A stretch of 32,151 nt of DNA from Microvirga aerilata (GCF_016743775.1 NZ_JAEQMY010000051.1:1-32151), one strand, 5' to 3'; counted from the first letter of the stretch, positions 7,534 through 15,866 are shown. Notes: generated by a model not told the origin, from the letters alone. Translations and numbers: made by a program.

Positions 7534-8808
7534 TCATCGCAGCATCTTAGGAAGCCACAGGGTTAGCTCGGGCCATATTGTTATGATGAACAGCGAAGCG
7601 AACAGCGGAATGTAGAATGGCACTGTTGCCCTTAGCACAGACCACATCGATACCCTCGCAATATCTGACAGGAGAAACAGAGCGAGACCTAGCGGCGGGG
7701 TCAGCAATCCAATCATCAGGTTGAAGATGAAAATAATGCCAAGATGGACTGGATCCACACCCGCCATTGTCAATGGAACGGTGACGAGCGGGGCAACGAG
7801 CAGGGTCGCTGTCGTTGAATCGAGGAACATTCCAGTGATTAAGAGCAGAACGTTAACAATGAGCAACAACATCAGTGGATCTGTTGAGAGTGAGAGTAAG
7901 GTGCGTGTGAACATCTGCGGCAATTGCTCTACTGTCATTACCCAGCCAAATATCGCAGCAGCCGATACGATGACCAGCACCGCCGAGCTAGTCTTTATGG
8001 TGTCGAACAGAGCAAAGCGCATTCGGTCCCAAGTGATCCCACCGTAGAAGGTAATTGTAATGAAAATAATGTAGCCTACTGTAATCGATGCAGCTTCTGT
8101 GGGTGTGAACAAACCCTGAAGCATGCCGCCAACAAGCAGTAGCGGCGTAAGCAGTGCAGGTAATGCTGGAACAAAAGTTTCACGCAACTCGCGTAATGTC
8201 GGCCATCGCTTCGAACGCGGGTGATTATACTTGTGAGCTAGAAAGGCCACTGTGGTCATTAGAAGTGTCGTATAGAGAAGCGCAGGGAGAATGCCGGCAA
8301 CAAGCAATTGCACGATAGAAACGCTCGTGACCGAACCATAGATGATGAGTGGGATCGAAGGTGGGAAGATTGGGCCGACAACAGCTGAGGCGCCGGTAAT
8401 AGCGGCCGAGTACGCTCGCGAAAATCCAGCCCGCGTCATCGCCCTAATTTCGATACGCCCAAGACCACCGATGTCGGCAAGTGCAGCACCTGAAGTGCCG
8501 GAAAACACTAGAGAGCCAATAACATTGACTTGTGCCAACCCGCCGGGAACACGTCCGCCGAGGGTGTGAGCAAATTTGTAAATGTGGCTTGTTATGCCAG
8601 CTTGGTTCATCAAGCTGCCTACAAAAATAAATACTGGCACCGCAACGAGAGGGAAGGAATCAAGTGCGTACGTCATTCGCTGTGATATCAGCTCCAATGG
8701 GAACCCAGATACCAACACATATATCAATGCGGGAACAGCAATCGCTACGACAACAGGGATGCCCAGGATAAAAAGCGCCATGAATGCGAGGATGATGGTG
8801 ATAGCCAT
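7534..8808 (-). CDS. dctM: TRAP transporter large permease, DctM family (second system)
   Basis: Large permease of the second TRAP importer, 424 aa from ATG 8808. Family motifs are present: FPLVAVPVFIFVGSLMN, GGLAQVNVIGSLVFSGTSG, the loop VGPIFPPSIPLIIYG, and the C-terminal IFNLMIGLLTPPLGLALF. The longer frame from 8892 would overlap dctQ and adds 28 basic residues not seen in the family, so 8808 is preferred. It lies 13 nt after the dctQ stop and is the last gene of the operon. Codon third positions are visibly more A/T-rich than in the first TRAP operon and the tetronate cluster, which suggests a different origin. Confidence 0.92.
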   Translation of the reverse strand: MAITIILAFMALFILGIPVVVAIAVPALIYVLVSGFPLELISQRMTYALDSFPLVAVPVFIFVGSLMNQAGITSHIYKFAHTLGGRVPGGLAQVNVIGSLVFSGTSGAALADIGGLGRIEIRAMTRAGFSRAYSAAITGASAVVGPIFPPSIPLIIYGSVTSVSIVQLLVAGILPALLYTTLLMTTVAFLAHKYNHPRSKRWPTLRELRETFVPALPALLTPLLLVGGMLQGLFTPTEAASITVGYIIFITITFYGGITWDRMRFALFDTIKTSSAVLVIVSAAAIFGWVMTVEQLPQMFTRTLLSLSTDPLMLLLIVNVLLLITGMFLDSTTATLLVAPLVTVPLTMAGVDPVHLGIIFIFNLMIGLLTPPLGLALFLLSDIARVSMWSVLRATVPFYIPLFASLFIITIWPELTLWLPKMLR

Positions 8809-8821
8809 GATGCGAGTGCTT

Positions 8822-9430
8822 TCAGTGAGGGCGCATTTCTTCAGGCAGATCAAGCTCTTCTTGAGGCTCCTGCTCCTGCGGAAATGTGACATAGAGAGGT
8901 TTGTTCTGAATGACCTTTACGAATTGGAGACCGCACTCAACGGCTGACATCGAAAAGCTGACAAATGCGGCTCCAAGAAAGATCCAGTAAGGTATCCCGA
9001 GCGTTGGTGTGGCGTTGTCGAGGTTTGTACTGATCGCTAGGCAGCTTGCAATTGCGATGGCTGCGAATGTCAGGGCACTAGTGATTGCTGCAAAGGCTTT
9101 CATCCCATGAATGACACGCACTGGGAACATTGATATGATTTCTTCCATGCGAATACTTGCTCCCGCCGAAATTACATAGGGCAACGCCAGGAAGACGGAG
9201 CAGATCAACATGAATCGCGCAAGTTCTTCAACGCCGACAATGGGAGCGGCAAAGATTTCGCGCGAGACCACCTGAATGAAGGGCAAGGCTACCATAGCAA
9301 CCAGCATGAAAAGGCTACCCCAGCGGAATACCCAACGTAAGGGTTCAATCACACGGTCTATTGAGTAAGTGCGACTGTCAGCCGCTGCTATAGTCTGCGG
9401 TTCTTCGACGATGAAATTCGAACTGTGCAT
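8822..9430 (-). CDS. dctQ: TRAP transporter small permease, DctQ family (second system)
   Basis: Small membrane subunit of about 202 aa with four hydrophobic segments (LFMLVAMVALPFIQVVS, FMLICSVFLALPYVIS, FAAITSALTFAAIAIAS, IPYWIFLGAAFVSFSM). The DctQ hallmark VGVEELARFMLICSVF precedes helix two. The start at 9430 has GAGG 6 nt upstream; ATG 9442 is an alternative giving 206 aa. The C-terminal tail is unusually acidic (PQEQEPQEELDLPEE). It lies between dctP and dctM in the usual P-Q-M order, with a strong stem-loop separating it from dctP. Confidence 0.88.
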   Translation of the reverse strand: MHSSNFIVEEPQTIAAADSRTYSIDRVIEPLRWVFRWGSLFMLVAMVALPFIQVVSREIFAAPIVGVEELARFMLICSVFLALPYVISAGASIRMEEIISMFPVRVIHGMKAFAAITSALTFAAIAIASCLAISTNLDNATPTLGIPYWIFLGAAFVSFSMSAVECGLQFVKVIQNKPLYVTFPQEQEPQEELDLPEEMRPH

Positions 9431-9476
9431 GAAGTGCCTCATACATACGGATTGTCTGCCGTTCCTGTATTTAGAA

Positions 9477-9499
9477 AGCCGGGGCCTTTAGCCCCGGCT
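9477..9499 (-). promoter_or_regulatory. Stem-loop (attenuator-like) between dctP2 and dctQ2
   Basis: On the minus strand AGCCGGGGC-TAAAG-GCCCCGGCT forms a perfect 9-bp stem with a 5-nt loop, followed by TTTCTAAAT. It starts 6 nt after the dctP2 stop. The short T-rich tail makes it a plausible partial terminator that lets only part of the transcription continue into dctQ-dctM. Confidence 0.65.
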
Positions 9500-9505
9500 C
9501 GTCTT

Positions 9506-10504
9506 TCATTTAACGGCAGCTATACGTTCCATCAGAGGCTTCCAAGTTGGAAAATCAGCGTCTACTTGCTTCCCTACAGAAGCTTTGAATTCCTCGACTT
9601 TGAGCCCGTCTTTTTCTGTGATGAAGGTCATGCCTTTCTTCTTTAGTTCATCGATGAGATTTACTTCGGCCTCAAGTCCAAGCTTCAGCGTCTCTTCACC
9701 GACCTCTGCTGCAACCTCGGCGACTATGGCGCGATCCTTCTCAGGGATTGATTGCCAAACGCGCTCGTTGATGAACACTGGCAGCACGTTCTGCATGTGT
9801 CCGGTTAGCATCACATGCGTCTGCACCTCGTAGAGTTTATTTGCGTTGATCATTGTCAGTGGATTCTCCTGACCCATCACCATACCGGTCATCAGTGCTG
9901 TAGGTAGTTCACCAACCTCTACGGGAGTTGGGACTGCACCCATGCCCTTGATCATCGTGGTCCAAAGAGGAAGAGGTACGCCGCGGAAGCGTTTACCCTG
10001 CAGGTCGGACGGCGAGTATATAGCAGTCTTGGCAGTCATTTGACGGGCACCACGATACAGCCGCCCGATAATTCGGACATTGGACTGCTTAACCATCTTA
10101 TCCGACATCTCCTTCATGATGTCGGATTTGATTGGATCGGTGGCTGCCATTGCATGGGCTCCATCGCGATAGACGAAGGGCGCCGCGAAGGCGGCGATGT
10201 CGGGAAACAGGCGGGCGAGTGAGCCGAACTCGTGATGTGCAAGGGGGATCGCCCCGCTACGCACACCGTCCACCGTCTCGGATGCGCCACCAAGCTGGGA
10301 ATTTGGGAACACATGGACCTTGACGCGACCGTCGGTCCGCTTCTCGACGCGCTTCGCGAACTCATCAGCATACCAATATTGGATATCGCCTTCCGAGCCG
10401 ACATGGGCGTACCGGATCGTAGTTTGTGCCGCGGCCGGTGCTGCCAGTCCGCATGCGAACGCCAATGTCGCCATAATCGTCTTTAGAGTCTGCCTTCTGT
10501 TCAT
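9506..10504 (-). CDS. dctP: TRAP transporter solute-binding protein, DctP family (second system)
   Basis: Periplasmic binding protein of 332 aa. It has a Sec-type signal peptide: MNRRQ, a hydrophobic core TIMATLAFACGLAAPA, and likely cleavage after AAA-QT. Mature features include FPNSQLGGASETVDGVRSGA, then LQGKRFRGVPLP with the conserved Arg, and GELPTALMTGMVMGQENPL. The start at 10504 is fixed by GGAGG about 5 nt upstream; the longer frame (from 10579) would overlap the amidohydrolase gene. It is only distantly similar to the first DctP, so the two importers probably bind different ligands. It sits directly downstream of the second amidohydrolase gene. Confidence 0.93.
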   Translation of the reverse strand: MNRRQTLKTIMATLAFACGLAAPAAAQTTIRYAHVGSEGDIQYWYADEFAKRVEKRTDGRVKVHVFPNSQLGGASETVDGVRSGAIPLAHHEFGSLARLFPDIAAFAAPFVYRDGAHAMAATDPIKSDIMKEMSDKMVKQSNVRIIGRLYRGARQMTAKTAIYSPSDLQGKRFRGVPLPLWTTMIKGMGAVPTPVEVGELPTALMTGMVMGQENPLTMINANKLYEVQTHVMLTGHMQNVLPVFINERVWQSIPEKDRAIVAEVAAEVGEETLKLGLEAEVNLIDELKKKGMTFITEKDGLKVEEFKASVGKQVDADFPTWKPLMERIAAVK

Positions 10505-10535
10505 GTATCCTCCGTATTTCTGGTTGCATTTTTTG

Positions 10536-11456
10536 TTACTGTACGCTCTGCAACCGGTAAAAGCGTGCAGCATTGTCATGGAACAGTTTGTCCCGCTCGG
10601 CCTCTGTGCGATCGGCGGTGGCGGCCAGGAAACCCGAGAAAATTGTGTCGAAATCGCTGATAAGGCTGTCGACAGGAAAATTGCTGGCGAACATCGCGCG
10701 ATTGACTCCGAAGATTGCGATCGCGTCTCGGATTACCGGTGCATTTTCTTCGGCTCTCCATGGCCGCCCGGGTTGGCCGATGCCTGAGATTTTGATGGCG
10801 ACGTTGGGTTGCGCGGCTGCGACCTCTAGTGCCTTGCGCCAAGCCACTAGAGCTTCCGGGCTGCGGTCGGCTGGCAGGCCGGTATGATTGATAATGATCT
10901 GCGTGGCTGGAAAGTCTCGCGCAAGATCAGCGGCGGCATCGAGATGCCACCACGGCGTCTGAAGATCGTACGAGAGGCCAGCCTGGGCGAGCAACCCATA
11001 TCCCTCCCGCCAAGCGGAATCGTCCATTGATCCCGCCGCGCCACGTCTTGCGTCGGCAGGTGACGACACAGCCGCTGGCTTATGGCGGATGCCGCGCACG
11101 ATTGGGACCGAGGCATATGAGGCGAGGAGTTCGCCGACGTTAACGGAGGCGAAATCGCACCACGCAACCATCGCGCTCGGCACTCCTGTCTCGGCCGCGA
11201 CCGCAGCAACCCAACGACTCTCCTGCGTTGCCGAAGTGCGGCTCCACTCCGCCTCAATGTAGACTGATCCAGTTATTGGCCAACCCGCTGTGTCGGCGCG
11301 GTAGTCTGCGGGCATGTAGTTGCAACAGATTGGCGAATAGTCGCCATAACGGAACGGCACTCGCTGTTGCTTTAGCCAGGGTATGTCATTCGCTAGATCC
11401 CAAATATGATGATGCGCGTCGATGACAGCATTCGGGCGCGGTGGCAGCACGCTCAT
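10536..11456 (-). CDS. Amidohydrolase family 2 / COG3618 TIM-barrel hydrolase, copy 2
   Basis: A 306-aa paralogue of the protein at 4335-5294. It carries IDAHHHIWDL at residues 13-22, the shared pattern GIRHKPAAVSSP, IIINHTGLP and MFASNFPVDS near the C-terminus. As in copy 1, the Asp of the family SDWP motif is replaced by Asn. Its start overlaps the stop of the upstream dehydrogenase gene (ATGA), so the two are translationally coupled. Lactone hydrolysis is the most likely reaction class. Whether the two copies are redundant or have diverged in substrate is unknown. Confidence 0.88.
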   Translation of the reverse strand: MSVLPPRPNAVIDAHHHIWDLANDIPWLKQQRVPFRYGDYSPICCNYMPADYRADTAGWPITGSVYIEAEWSRTSATQESRWVAAVAAETGVPSAMVAWCDFASVNVGELLASYASVPIVRGIRHKPAAVSSPADARRGAAGSMDDSAWREGYGLLAQAGLSYDLQTPWWHLDAAADLARDFPATQIIINHTGLPADRSPEALVAWRKALEVAAAQPNVAIKISGIGQPGRPWRAEENAPVIRDAIAIFGVNRAMFASNFPVDSLISDFDTIFSGFLAATADRTEAERDKLFHDNAARFYRLQSVQ

Positions 11457-12367
11457 GACCGCCCCAGAGAGCGGTCCGCGTCATGCTCGTACAGCTTCAC
11501 GATCGCCGCTGACTCCGACATCTCATGTCCTAACGCGACGTAATCCTTGTAACGCTGCACACCCTGCTCGATGACCTTGAGGTCGAGGCCCAACCCTTGA
11601 GCGAAGGCGGAGACGGCCTTAAGATCCTTGAGCAGTTGCCTTGCGTAACTCGTCGGGGGATCGAAGGCGCGCTGCTGCATTTGAGGATAAAGCCGCTGCA
11701 ATAGGCTCGAATCCGCAAGGCCGCCAGCCAAGCATTGTGGCAGCCGTGCGGCGTCGATACCGGCAGCTTCCGCTAGCATCAGTGCCTCGGCCATGATCAC
11801 ATAGCCAGTACCGACAATGGCTTGGTTCAGGATTTTGGTTGTCTGCCCGGCGCCAACAGGGCCCATGAGGGTGAGGTTTCCAGCCATCTGTTCGACAATG
11901 GCTTTCGCCTGAGCGAAATCTTCATCTGAGCCGCCAGCCATGACAGTCATCTGCCCTGTTCGTGCTAGCTGAGGGCCTCCCGAGACGGGAGCATCAACCC
12001 AACCAGCCCCAGTCAACTCTTTCAATCTCGCCGCAGCCCGCCGCGTACCCTCCGGGTCGGCTGTCGAAAAGTCGATTACGAGGGAAGGACCGGGCCGAAT
12101 TGCCGCCACACCATCCGCACCGAAAATGCAGCGTTCGACTGCCGTCATATGCAGCACGCAAAGCATGACAATGTCGCTCGCCGCGGCCACGGCCGCAGGC
12201 GTTTCGGCTGCTACGGCGCCATGCGGCACGACGGTGTCCAGGCGTTCTGGCTCCAAATTCCAGACCGTGACGGAATAGCCGAGATCGAGCAGCCGTAGGA
12301 CCATAGCTTCGCCCATGATCCCAATGCCCAGGAACCCGATGCGGGGCCGGCGCGTGGCTTCAGTCAT
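11453..12367 (-). CDS. NAD(P)-dependent beta-hydroxyacid dehydrogenase (3-hydroxyisobutyrate dehydrogenase / tartronate semialdehyde reductase family)
   Basis: A 304-aa member of the family of GarR, MmsB and LtnD. The N-terminal Rossmann motif GFLGIGIMG is at residues 11-19, substrate motif DAPVSGGPQLARTGQMTVM is in the middle, and the catalytic Lys is in GAGQTTKILNQ. The helical C-terminal domain includes KDLKAV. The reaction would be reversible oxidation of a beta-hydroxyacid to a semialdehyde or keto acid. It is distinct from the LtnD-like gene at 30072-30953. A GGGAGG lies about 10 nt upstream of the start. The 51-nt gap before it is A/T-rich on the sense strand and shows no terminator. 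Confidence 0.88.
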   Translation of the reverse strand: MTEATRRPRIGFLGIGIMGEAMVLRLLDLGYSVTVWNLEPERLDTVVPHGAVAAETPAAVAAASDIVMLCVLHMTAVERCIFGADGVAAIRPGPSLVIDFSTADPEGTRRAAARLKELTGAGWVDAPVSGGPQLARTGQMTVMAGGSDEDFAQAKAIVEQMAGNLTLMGPVGAGQTTKILNQAIVGTGYVIMAEALMLAEAAGIDAARLPQCLAGGLADSSLLQRLYPQMQQRAFDPPTSYARQLLKDLKAVSAFAQGLGLDLKVIEQGVQRYKDYVALGHEMSESAAIVKLYEHDADRSLGRS

Positions 12368-12418
12368 GATTGCATTTCCTCCCTTTTTTGTTTTATGTTT
12401 TTTTAGTTTAGATGGTAC

Positions 12419-13201
12419 TCACGTCCCGGTCCACTTGGGTACCGCCTTAGTCTTGGCAAGGAATTCGCGGACGCCACTCCTGAAGTCGTCGCTTCCATAA
12501 ACACATTCGATCAGCGCCTCGATGTCTGGGAGATTACCCATGTTTATTCGGCGCATCGTCTCCTTTGTGGTGCGCGTAGTCAGCGGAGCGTTCTCGGCGG
12601 CGCGGCGAGCAACGCCTTCGACCTCAGCGTCAATAGCCTCTCGCTCCACCACGCGTAGCAAGTAGCCACTGGATAAGAGTTCTGGAGCTTGCACGATTTC
12701 TCCAAGCAGCACCATTCGTTTCGCGATTGAGATGCCTAGGGCACCACCAATCCGCGCCACGCTAAGTGCGGAAAGACAGTTGCCGAGCGTGCGGCCAATG
12801 GGGGAACCAAAACGCGCGTCCGGGGTTGCAATCCGGAAGTCGCATGCAGATGCGATGTTCAGGCCACCACCAACTGCCCATCCGTCGATTACCGCAATCG
12901 TCGTCACTGGGATCTCATCGATCGCCAGCATGCAGTCATCTATATCATTTTCGTAGGCGACACCGTCTCGTCCACTCTGAAATTTCGTGAAGCCTGAGAT
13001 GTCTGTTCCAGACACGAATGCCTTTCCGCCTGCTCCGCGAAAAATCACAACGCGGATTGAATGATCTGAGGTGATGTCGCGTACGGCATCACGCATATCG
13101 CGCCACATTTGGCGGGTCAGCGCATTGTGGGCGTCAGGATTGTGGAAGATAATTCGGGCGGTTTCGCCGTCCCTCTCCAAGATAATGCGCGGCCCGGTCA
13201 C
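12419..13201 (-). CDS. Crotonase-superfamily protein (enoyl-CoA hydratase/isomerase-like) lacking both canonical Glu
   Basis: A 260-aa crotonase-fold protein starting at GTG 13201 that overlaps the CoA-transferase stop (GTGA). The CoA oxyanion-hole segments are present: FVSGTDISGF (62-71) and GWAVGGGLNIASACD (107-121). The two Glu used by hydratases are absent: the usual GGxxELA reads GGGLNIA (Asn115 at the first Glu), and the usual PEI reads SPIG (Ile135 at the second). It should therefore not be called a simple enoyl-CoA hydratase. Other crotonase chemistries (isomerase, hydrolase, decarboxylase, lyase) are possible. Pairing with a CoA-transferase implies a CoA-thioester substrate. Confidence 0.85.
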   Translation of the reverse strand: MTGPRIILERDGETARIIFHNPDAHNALTRQMWRDMRDAVRDITSDHSIRVVIFRGAGGKAFVSGTDISGFTKFQSGRDGVAYENDIDDCMLAIDEIPVTTIAVIDGWAVGGGLNIASACDFRIATPDARFGSPIGRTLGNCLSALSVARIGGALGISIAKRMVLLGEIVQAPELLSSGYLLRVVEREAIDAEVEGVARRAAENAPLTTRTTKETMRRINMGNLPDIEALIECVYGSDDFRSGVREFLAKTKAVPKWTGT

Positions 13202-14388
13202 GACGTAGCGTCCTCAATGGCGGGATCCGAGAGTAAACCCTTCGCTACGAGCTCGTCCCGGATCTGCTGGCCATGCTCATTGAGAAGGGGCGGCGGCAGC
13301 CGGATCTGTTGAGGCGTCGCGCTCATTTTTACCGGAAAGCCGAGCGCGCGAAACTCACCTTCCACTGGGTGTGGAATCATTTTGACCATTTCACGAGCAA
13401 CGGCCTGCTCGCTTACGACCGCTTCGCCATAGTCGAGGATTGGAGCCGCAGGGACGCCAGCTGCGAGTAGGCTCTCAATCCATTCATCTCGAGTGCGGGT
13501 TCTGAACGTGGGCGCCAGCGCTTCGATGAGCGCGATGCGGTTAGGGATACGCAGTGCGTTTGTCGAAAACCGTTCATCCTGCTGCAATTCTTCGCGACCG
13601 ATGACCTTCAGCAGCTTGAGCCAGAGTCCTTGGTTGGCGGCGCCAATGACGAACCAACCATCAGAAGCTTCCATGGCTTGATAAGGAGCTGACATACGGT
13701 TCGCAGAGCCAATCGGTTTTGGCGACTTCCCTGTACCCCAAAGCTCTGTCGTCTCCCATACGGACAGAGCTAGCGCCGCCTCAAATAGCGAAGCATCGAC
13801 AAACTGTCCCTCTCCTGACTTTTGGCGACCCATAAGTGCGCTCAAGACGGCATAGGCGGTGAATAGACCTGCACCCAGGTCCGCAACTGCGATCGAGTTC
13901 TTGGCTGGCTCCATTCCTTCAAAACCGTTTGAACTCAGAATGCCACTGACAGCCTGGGCAATTAGATCAAAACCTGGTCGCTGCGACCAGGGTCCAGTCT
14001 GACCGAACCCGGAAATACTTGCATATACGAGGCGTGGGTTGATTGCACGAAGCGTTTCGTAGTCCATGCCTAGCCGGGTGGCGACGCCTGGGCGTGCGTT
14101 CTCAACTAAGACATCAGCTGTTTTCACAAGGGCATAAAGCACTTCTCGATCAGCTTCATTTTTAAGGTCCAGCGTGATGCTGCGCTTGTTCCGATTGAGA
14201 GCTAGGAAGCCCGGGCTATCGCTCCCCTTCATGCGGAAGCCCATTGATTGACGAGTCGAATCGCCTGTGCCAGGCGGCTCAACTTTGATCACATCAGCAC
14301 CCATGTCCGCCAAAAGCATGCAACAGAACGGGCCGGCCATAACCTGTGATACGTCCAAAACCCTTATGCCTGAAAGAGGCAGTGCCAT
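13198..14388 (-). CDS. Class III CoA-transferase (CaiB/BaiF family)
   Basis: A 396-aa family III CoA-transferase that moves CoA from a donor such as succinyl-CoA to a carboxylate. It begins MALPLSGIRVLDVSQVMAGP, followed by LADMGADVIKVEPPGTGD and NRNKRSITLDLK. The catalytic Asp is at residue 141 (RPGFDLIAQA). The start at 14388 has AAGGAGGA upstream; a longer frame from 14457 lacks family sequence and would overlap the operator and promoter region. It is the first gene of a seven-gene minus-strand operon, so the imported compound or a product is probably activated as a CoA ester. The acceptor acid cannot be inferred. Confidence 0.92.
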   Translation of the reverse strand: MALPLSGIRVLDVSQVMAGPFCCMLLADMGADVIKVEPPGTGDSTRQSMGFRMKGSDSPGFLALNRNKRSITLDLKNEADREVLYALVKTADVLVENARPGVATRLGMDYETLRAINPRLVYASISGFGQTGPWSQRPGFDLIAQAVSGILSSNGFEGMEPAKNSIAVADLGAGLFTAYAVLSALMGRQKSGEGQFVDASLFEAALALSVWETTELWGTGKSPKPIGSANRMSAPYQAMEASDGWFVIGAANQGLWLKLLKVIGREELQQDERFSTNALRIPNRIALIEALAPTFRTRTRDEWIESLLAAGVPAAPILDYGEAVVSEQAVAREMVKMIPHPVEGEFRALGFPVKMSATPQQIRLPPPLLNEHGQQIRDELVAKGLLSDPAIEDATS

Positions 14389-14474
14389 CGTTTTTTCCTC
14401 CTTGCTAGGTATTCTACTCATCGGATTTTGATGACGCGAGACGTAAACCGACGGCACATGTTTTTCATAAATAT

Positions 14475-14486
14475 ATCGTATATGAT
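14475..14486. promoter_or_regulatory. Candidate GntR operator, site 2 (over -10 of CoA-transferase operon)
   Basis: ATCGTATATGAT matches site 1 (317-328) at 11 of 12 positions and lies within a longer AT-rich dyad (ATATCGTATATGATAT). It overlaps the predicted -10 hexamer on the minus strand (14482-14487), the classic position for repression. Confidence 0.5.
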
Positions 14487-14509
14487 ATGATCGTTTATTC
14501 CCTTGTCAA
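14482..14509 (-). promoter_or_regulatory. Sigma-70-type promoter of the CoA-transferase/TRAP operon
   Basis: On the minus strand a consensus -35 TTGACA (14509-14504) is followed after 16 nt by TATCAT (14487-14482). It lies about 95 nt upstream of the CoA-transferase start and is overlapped at the -10 by the operator-like palindrome. Confidence 0.5.
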
Positions 14510-14555
14510 TTGAATTCTCTACGGCGATTAGTGACGGTGCTGGGCGCTCACACTA

Positions 14556-14930
14556 TCATCGACTGTGTCCGGCTTTTGTCTCGACGTATTGACGCTCCTG
14601 TTGCTGAAAGGCGCAACCCATTCCTGCATGGGAAGCCTCGAACATCGCTGTGAAATCCATCGGATGCGCAGGCGCAATACGCATTGTCGCGCTGGCTGCT
14701 CGGTCGAATGTGCATACCGAGAGTTCAAGGTAGCACCTTGAGGAATCATCGTTGAGGTAACATCGTGCGATCGCACCCGATCCCTTTTGGATAATCTCGT
14801 GAACATGGACGTGGCACCCAGCCCAGGGATGCCACATATACAGAACCTTGCGCTCCTCGGTCCTATGGGCATTCGGTCGTGGTAATGTATAATGAGCTTC
14901 ATCCGCAATGCGCCCTGGGCTATTGTTCAC
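14556..14930 (-). pseudogene. Small hypothetical ORF, probably decayed
   Basis: A minus-strand frame of up to 124 codons. The part after about residue 27 looks protein-like: VLYMWHPWAGCHVHVHEIIQ, then LELSVCTFDRAASATMRIAP. I recall short rhizobial ORFs next to transposase or integrase genes with the same YPWHPW...FDRAAC...MR pattern, but cannot confirm the match. The N-terminal 20 codons run antisense through an IS3 remnant, so the original start is probably lost (ATG 14837 is an internal option). Possibly a pseudogene. Confidence 0.35.
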
Positions 14931-14950
14931 CCCGCAAGTTCATTGCGGCC
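14879..14950 (+). pseudogene. IS3-family OrfB C-terminal remnant
   Basis: The plus strand encodes MYNELHPQCALGYCSPRKFI, matching the C-terminal end of IS3-family integrase-type transposases (DYNEVRPHSALGYRSPAEF). Only about 24 codons survive and nothing upstream continues the homology. It is a scar of an old insertion between the two operons. Confidence 0.55.
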
Positions 14951-15125
14951 GTCATGCGAAGGAGGCCACTTCGCTCTTTGAAGGCAACAACAACTATAGC
15001 CGGCAGCGCATCGACTCGTCACTTGGGTATCTCGCCCAAGAACCGGCCGAGTGGAAAGAAGGGTAACCCAGCGTCCACTCAATCGGAGAAGATCACGCCG
15101 CACTTGCCTCATCAATTTGCTACGC
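14951..15125. other. Non-coding stretch downstream of GntR gene
   Basis: No supported gene. A plus-strand frame continues from the IS3 scar to 15136 but has no recognisable motif beyond it. No clear terminator is visible for the GntR gene. Confidence 0.35.
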
Positions 15126-15866
15126 TCAGTCGCTGAAGCAGCTTGTGAACCGCGCCTTGGAACATTCTATATGGCGGCGCATGGACGTTGCTGCAGCGTC
15201 CGGGTCTCGCCGACGGAGGGCATCTATGATCTGATCGTGCTCATTGTTGGCGTCGGCTGTCGCTCGCGAGTGGTAGAAGAGACGGAAAAGGTGCACATGT
15301 GTGTGGATGTTGGACAGTACAGAGTGCACGAGCTCATTGCCGCTGCCGAGCGCAATCAGATTGTGAAACTGACTATCACTCTGGGCGAACTGTCCATAGG
15401 CGGCCTTAGAGTTGTTCCTCTCGAGTAGCTTCATGCTATTTGCGAGGCTCTCCAAGGCGTTCATTGAGTCCTCGCTCATATGGACAGCAGCCCGAGCCGC
15501 TGCGAAGGGCTCCAGCAGCATTCTAAGCTCATAAAGCTGCTCGAATTTTTGCTCGTCCATCTGTTCGGCAGCGCTGTAGCCAATGAGGTGAGTTTTTACG
15601 ACAAGGCCCTGCGCCTCAAGCCTCGAAAGCGCCTCTCGGACCGGCGTCTGCGACACGCCTAGTTCCCTTGCAAGACTATCGACAGAGATGCGCCCCCCCG
15701 GTGCTATCTTGTGAGACATGAGCTGCGAATAGATCGCATTATAAACCTCATCGCCTAGCGGAGTGGGGCGCCGCAACGCGCTCGCGTTCGTTCTGCTGCT
15801 TTTTTCGGTGCTGATTGGCACGGTCAGTTTCCTTACGTTCTTGACTTCACGCATATGTAGCAGCAT
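15126..15866 (-). CDS. GntR-family transcriptional regulator, FCD subfamily
   Basis: A 246-aa regulator. The N-terminal winged helix (residues about 38-100) includes ISVDSLARELGVSQ and TPVREALSRLEAQGLV. The C-terminal all-helical FCD ligand domain follows, with metal- or ligand-binding His in FHNLIALGSGNELV, HTHVHLFRLFYH and SMRRHIE. FCD regulators usually sense organic acids or sugar acids. It is transcribed divergently from the Ldh2-type gene, with only 42 nt between them, and an operator-like palindrome lies there. Similar sites occur upstream of two other operons, so it is the best candidate for regulator of the whole left-hand regulon. Start 15866 or 15854; neither has a strong Shine-Dalgarno. 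Confidence 0.9.
   Translation of the reverse strand: MLLHMREVKNVRKLTVPISTEKSSRTNASALRRPTPLGDEVYNAIYSQLMSHKIAPGGRISVDSLARELGVSQTPVREALSRLEAQGLVVKTHLIGYSAAEQMDEQKFEQLYELRMLLEPFAAARAAVHMSEDSMNALESLANSMKLLERNNSKAAYGQFAQSDSQFHNLIALGSGNELVHSVLSNIHTHVHLFRLFYHSRATADANNEHDQIIDALRRRDPDAAATSMRRHIECSKARFTSCFSD

Noticed and set aside
7234..7566. Plus-strand 110-codon ORF downstream of dctM2
   Set aside because: Runs through two perfect hairpins and into the dctM2 3' end; no recognisable domain.
12419..13201. Plain annotation as enoyl-CoA hydratase
   Set aside because: Both catalytic Glu positions are substituted, so hydratase activity should not be assumed.
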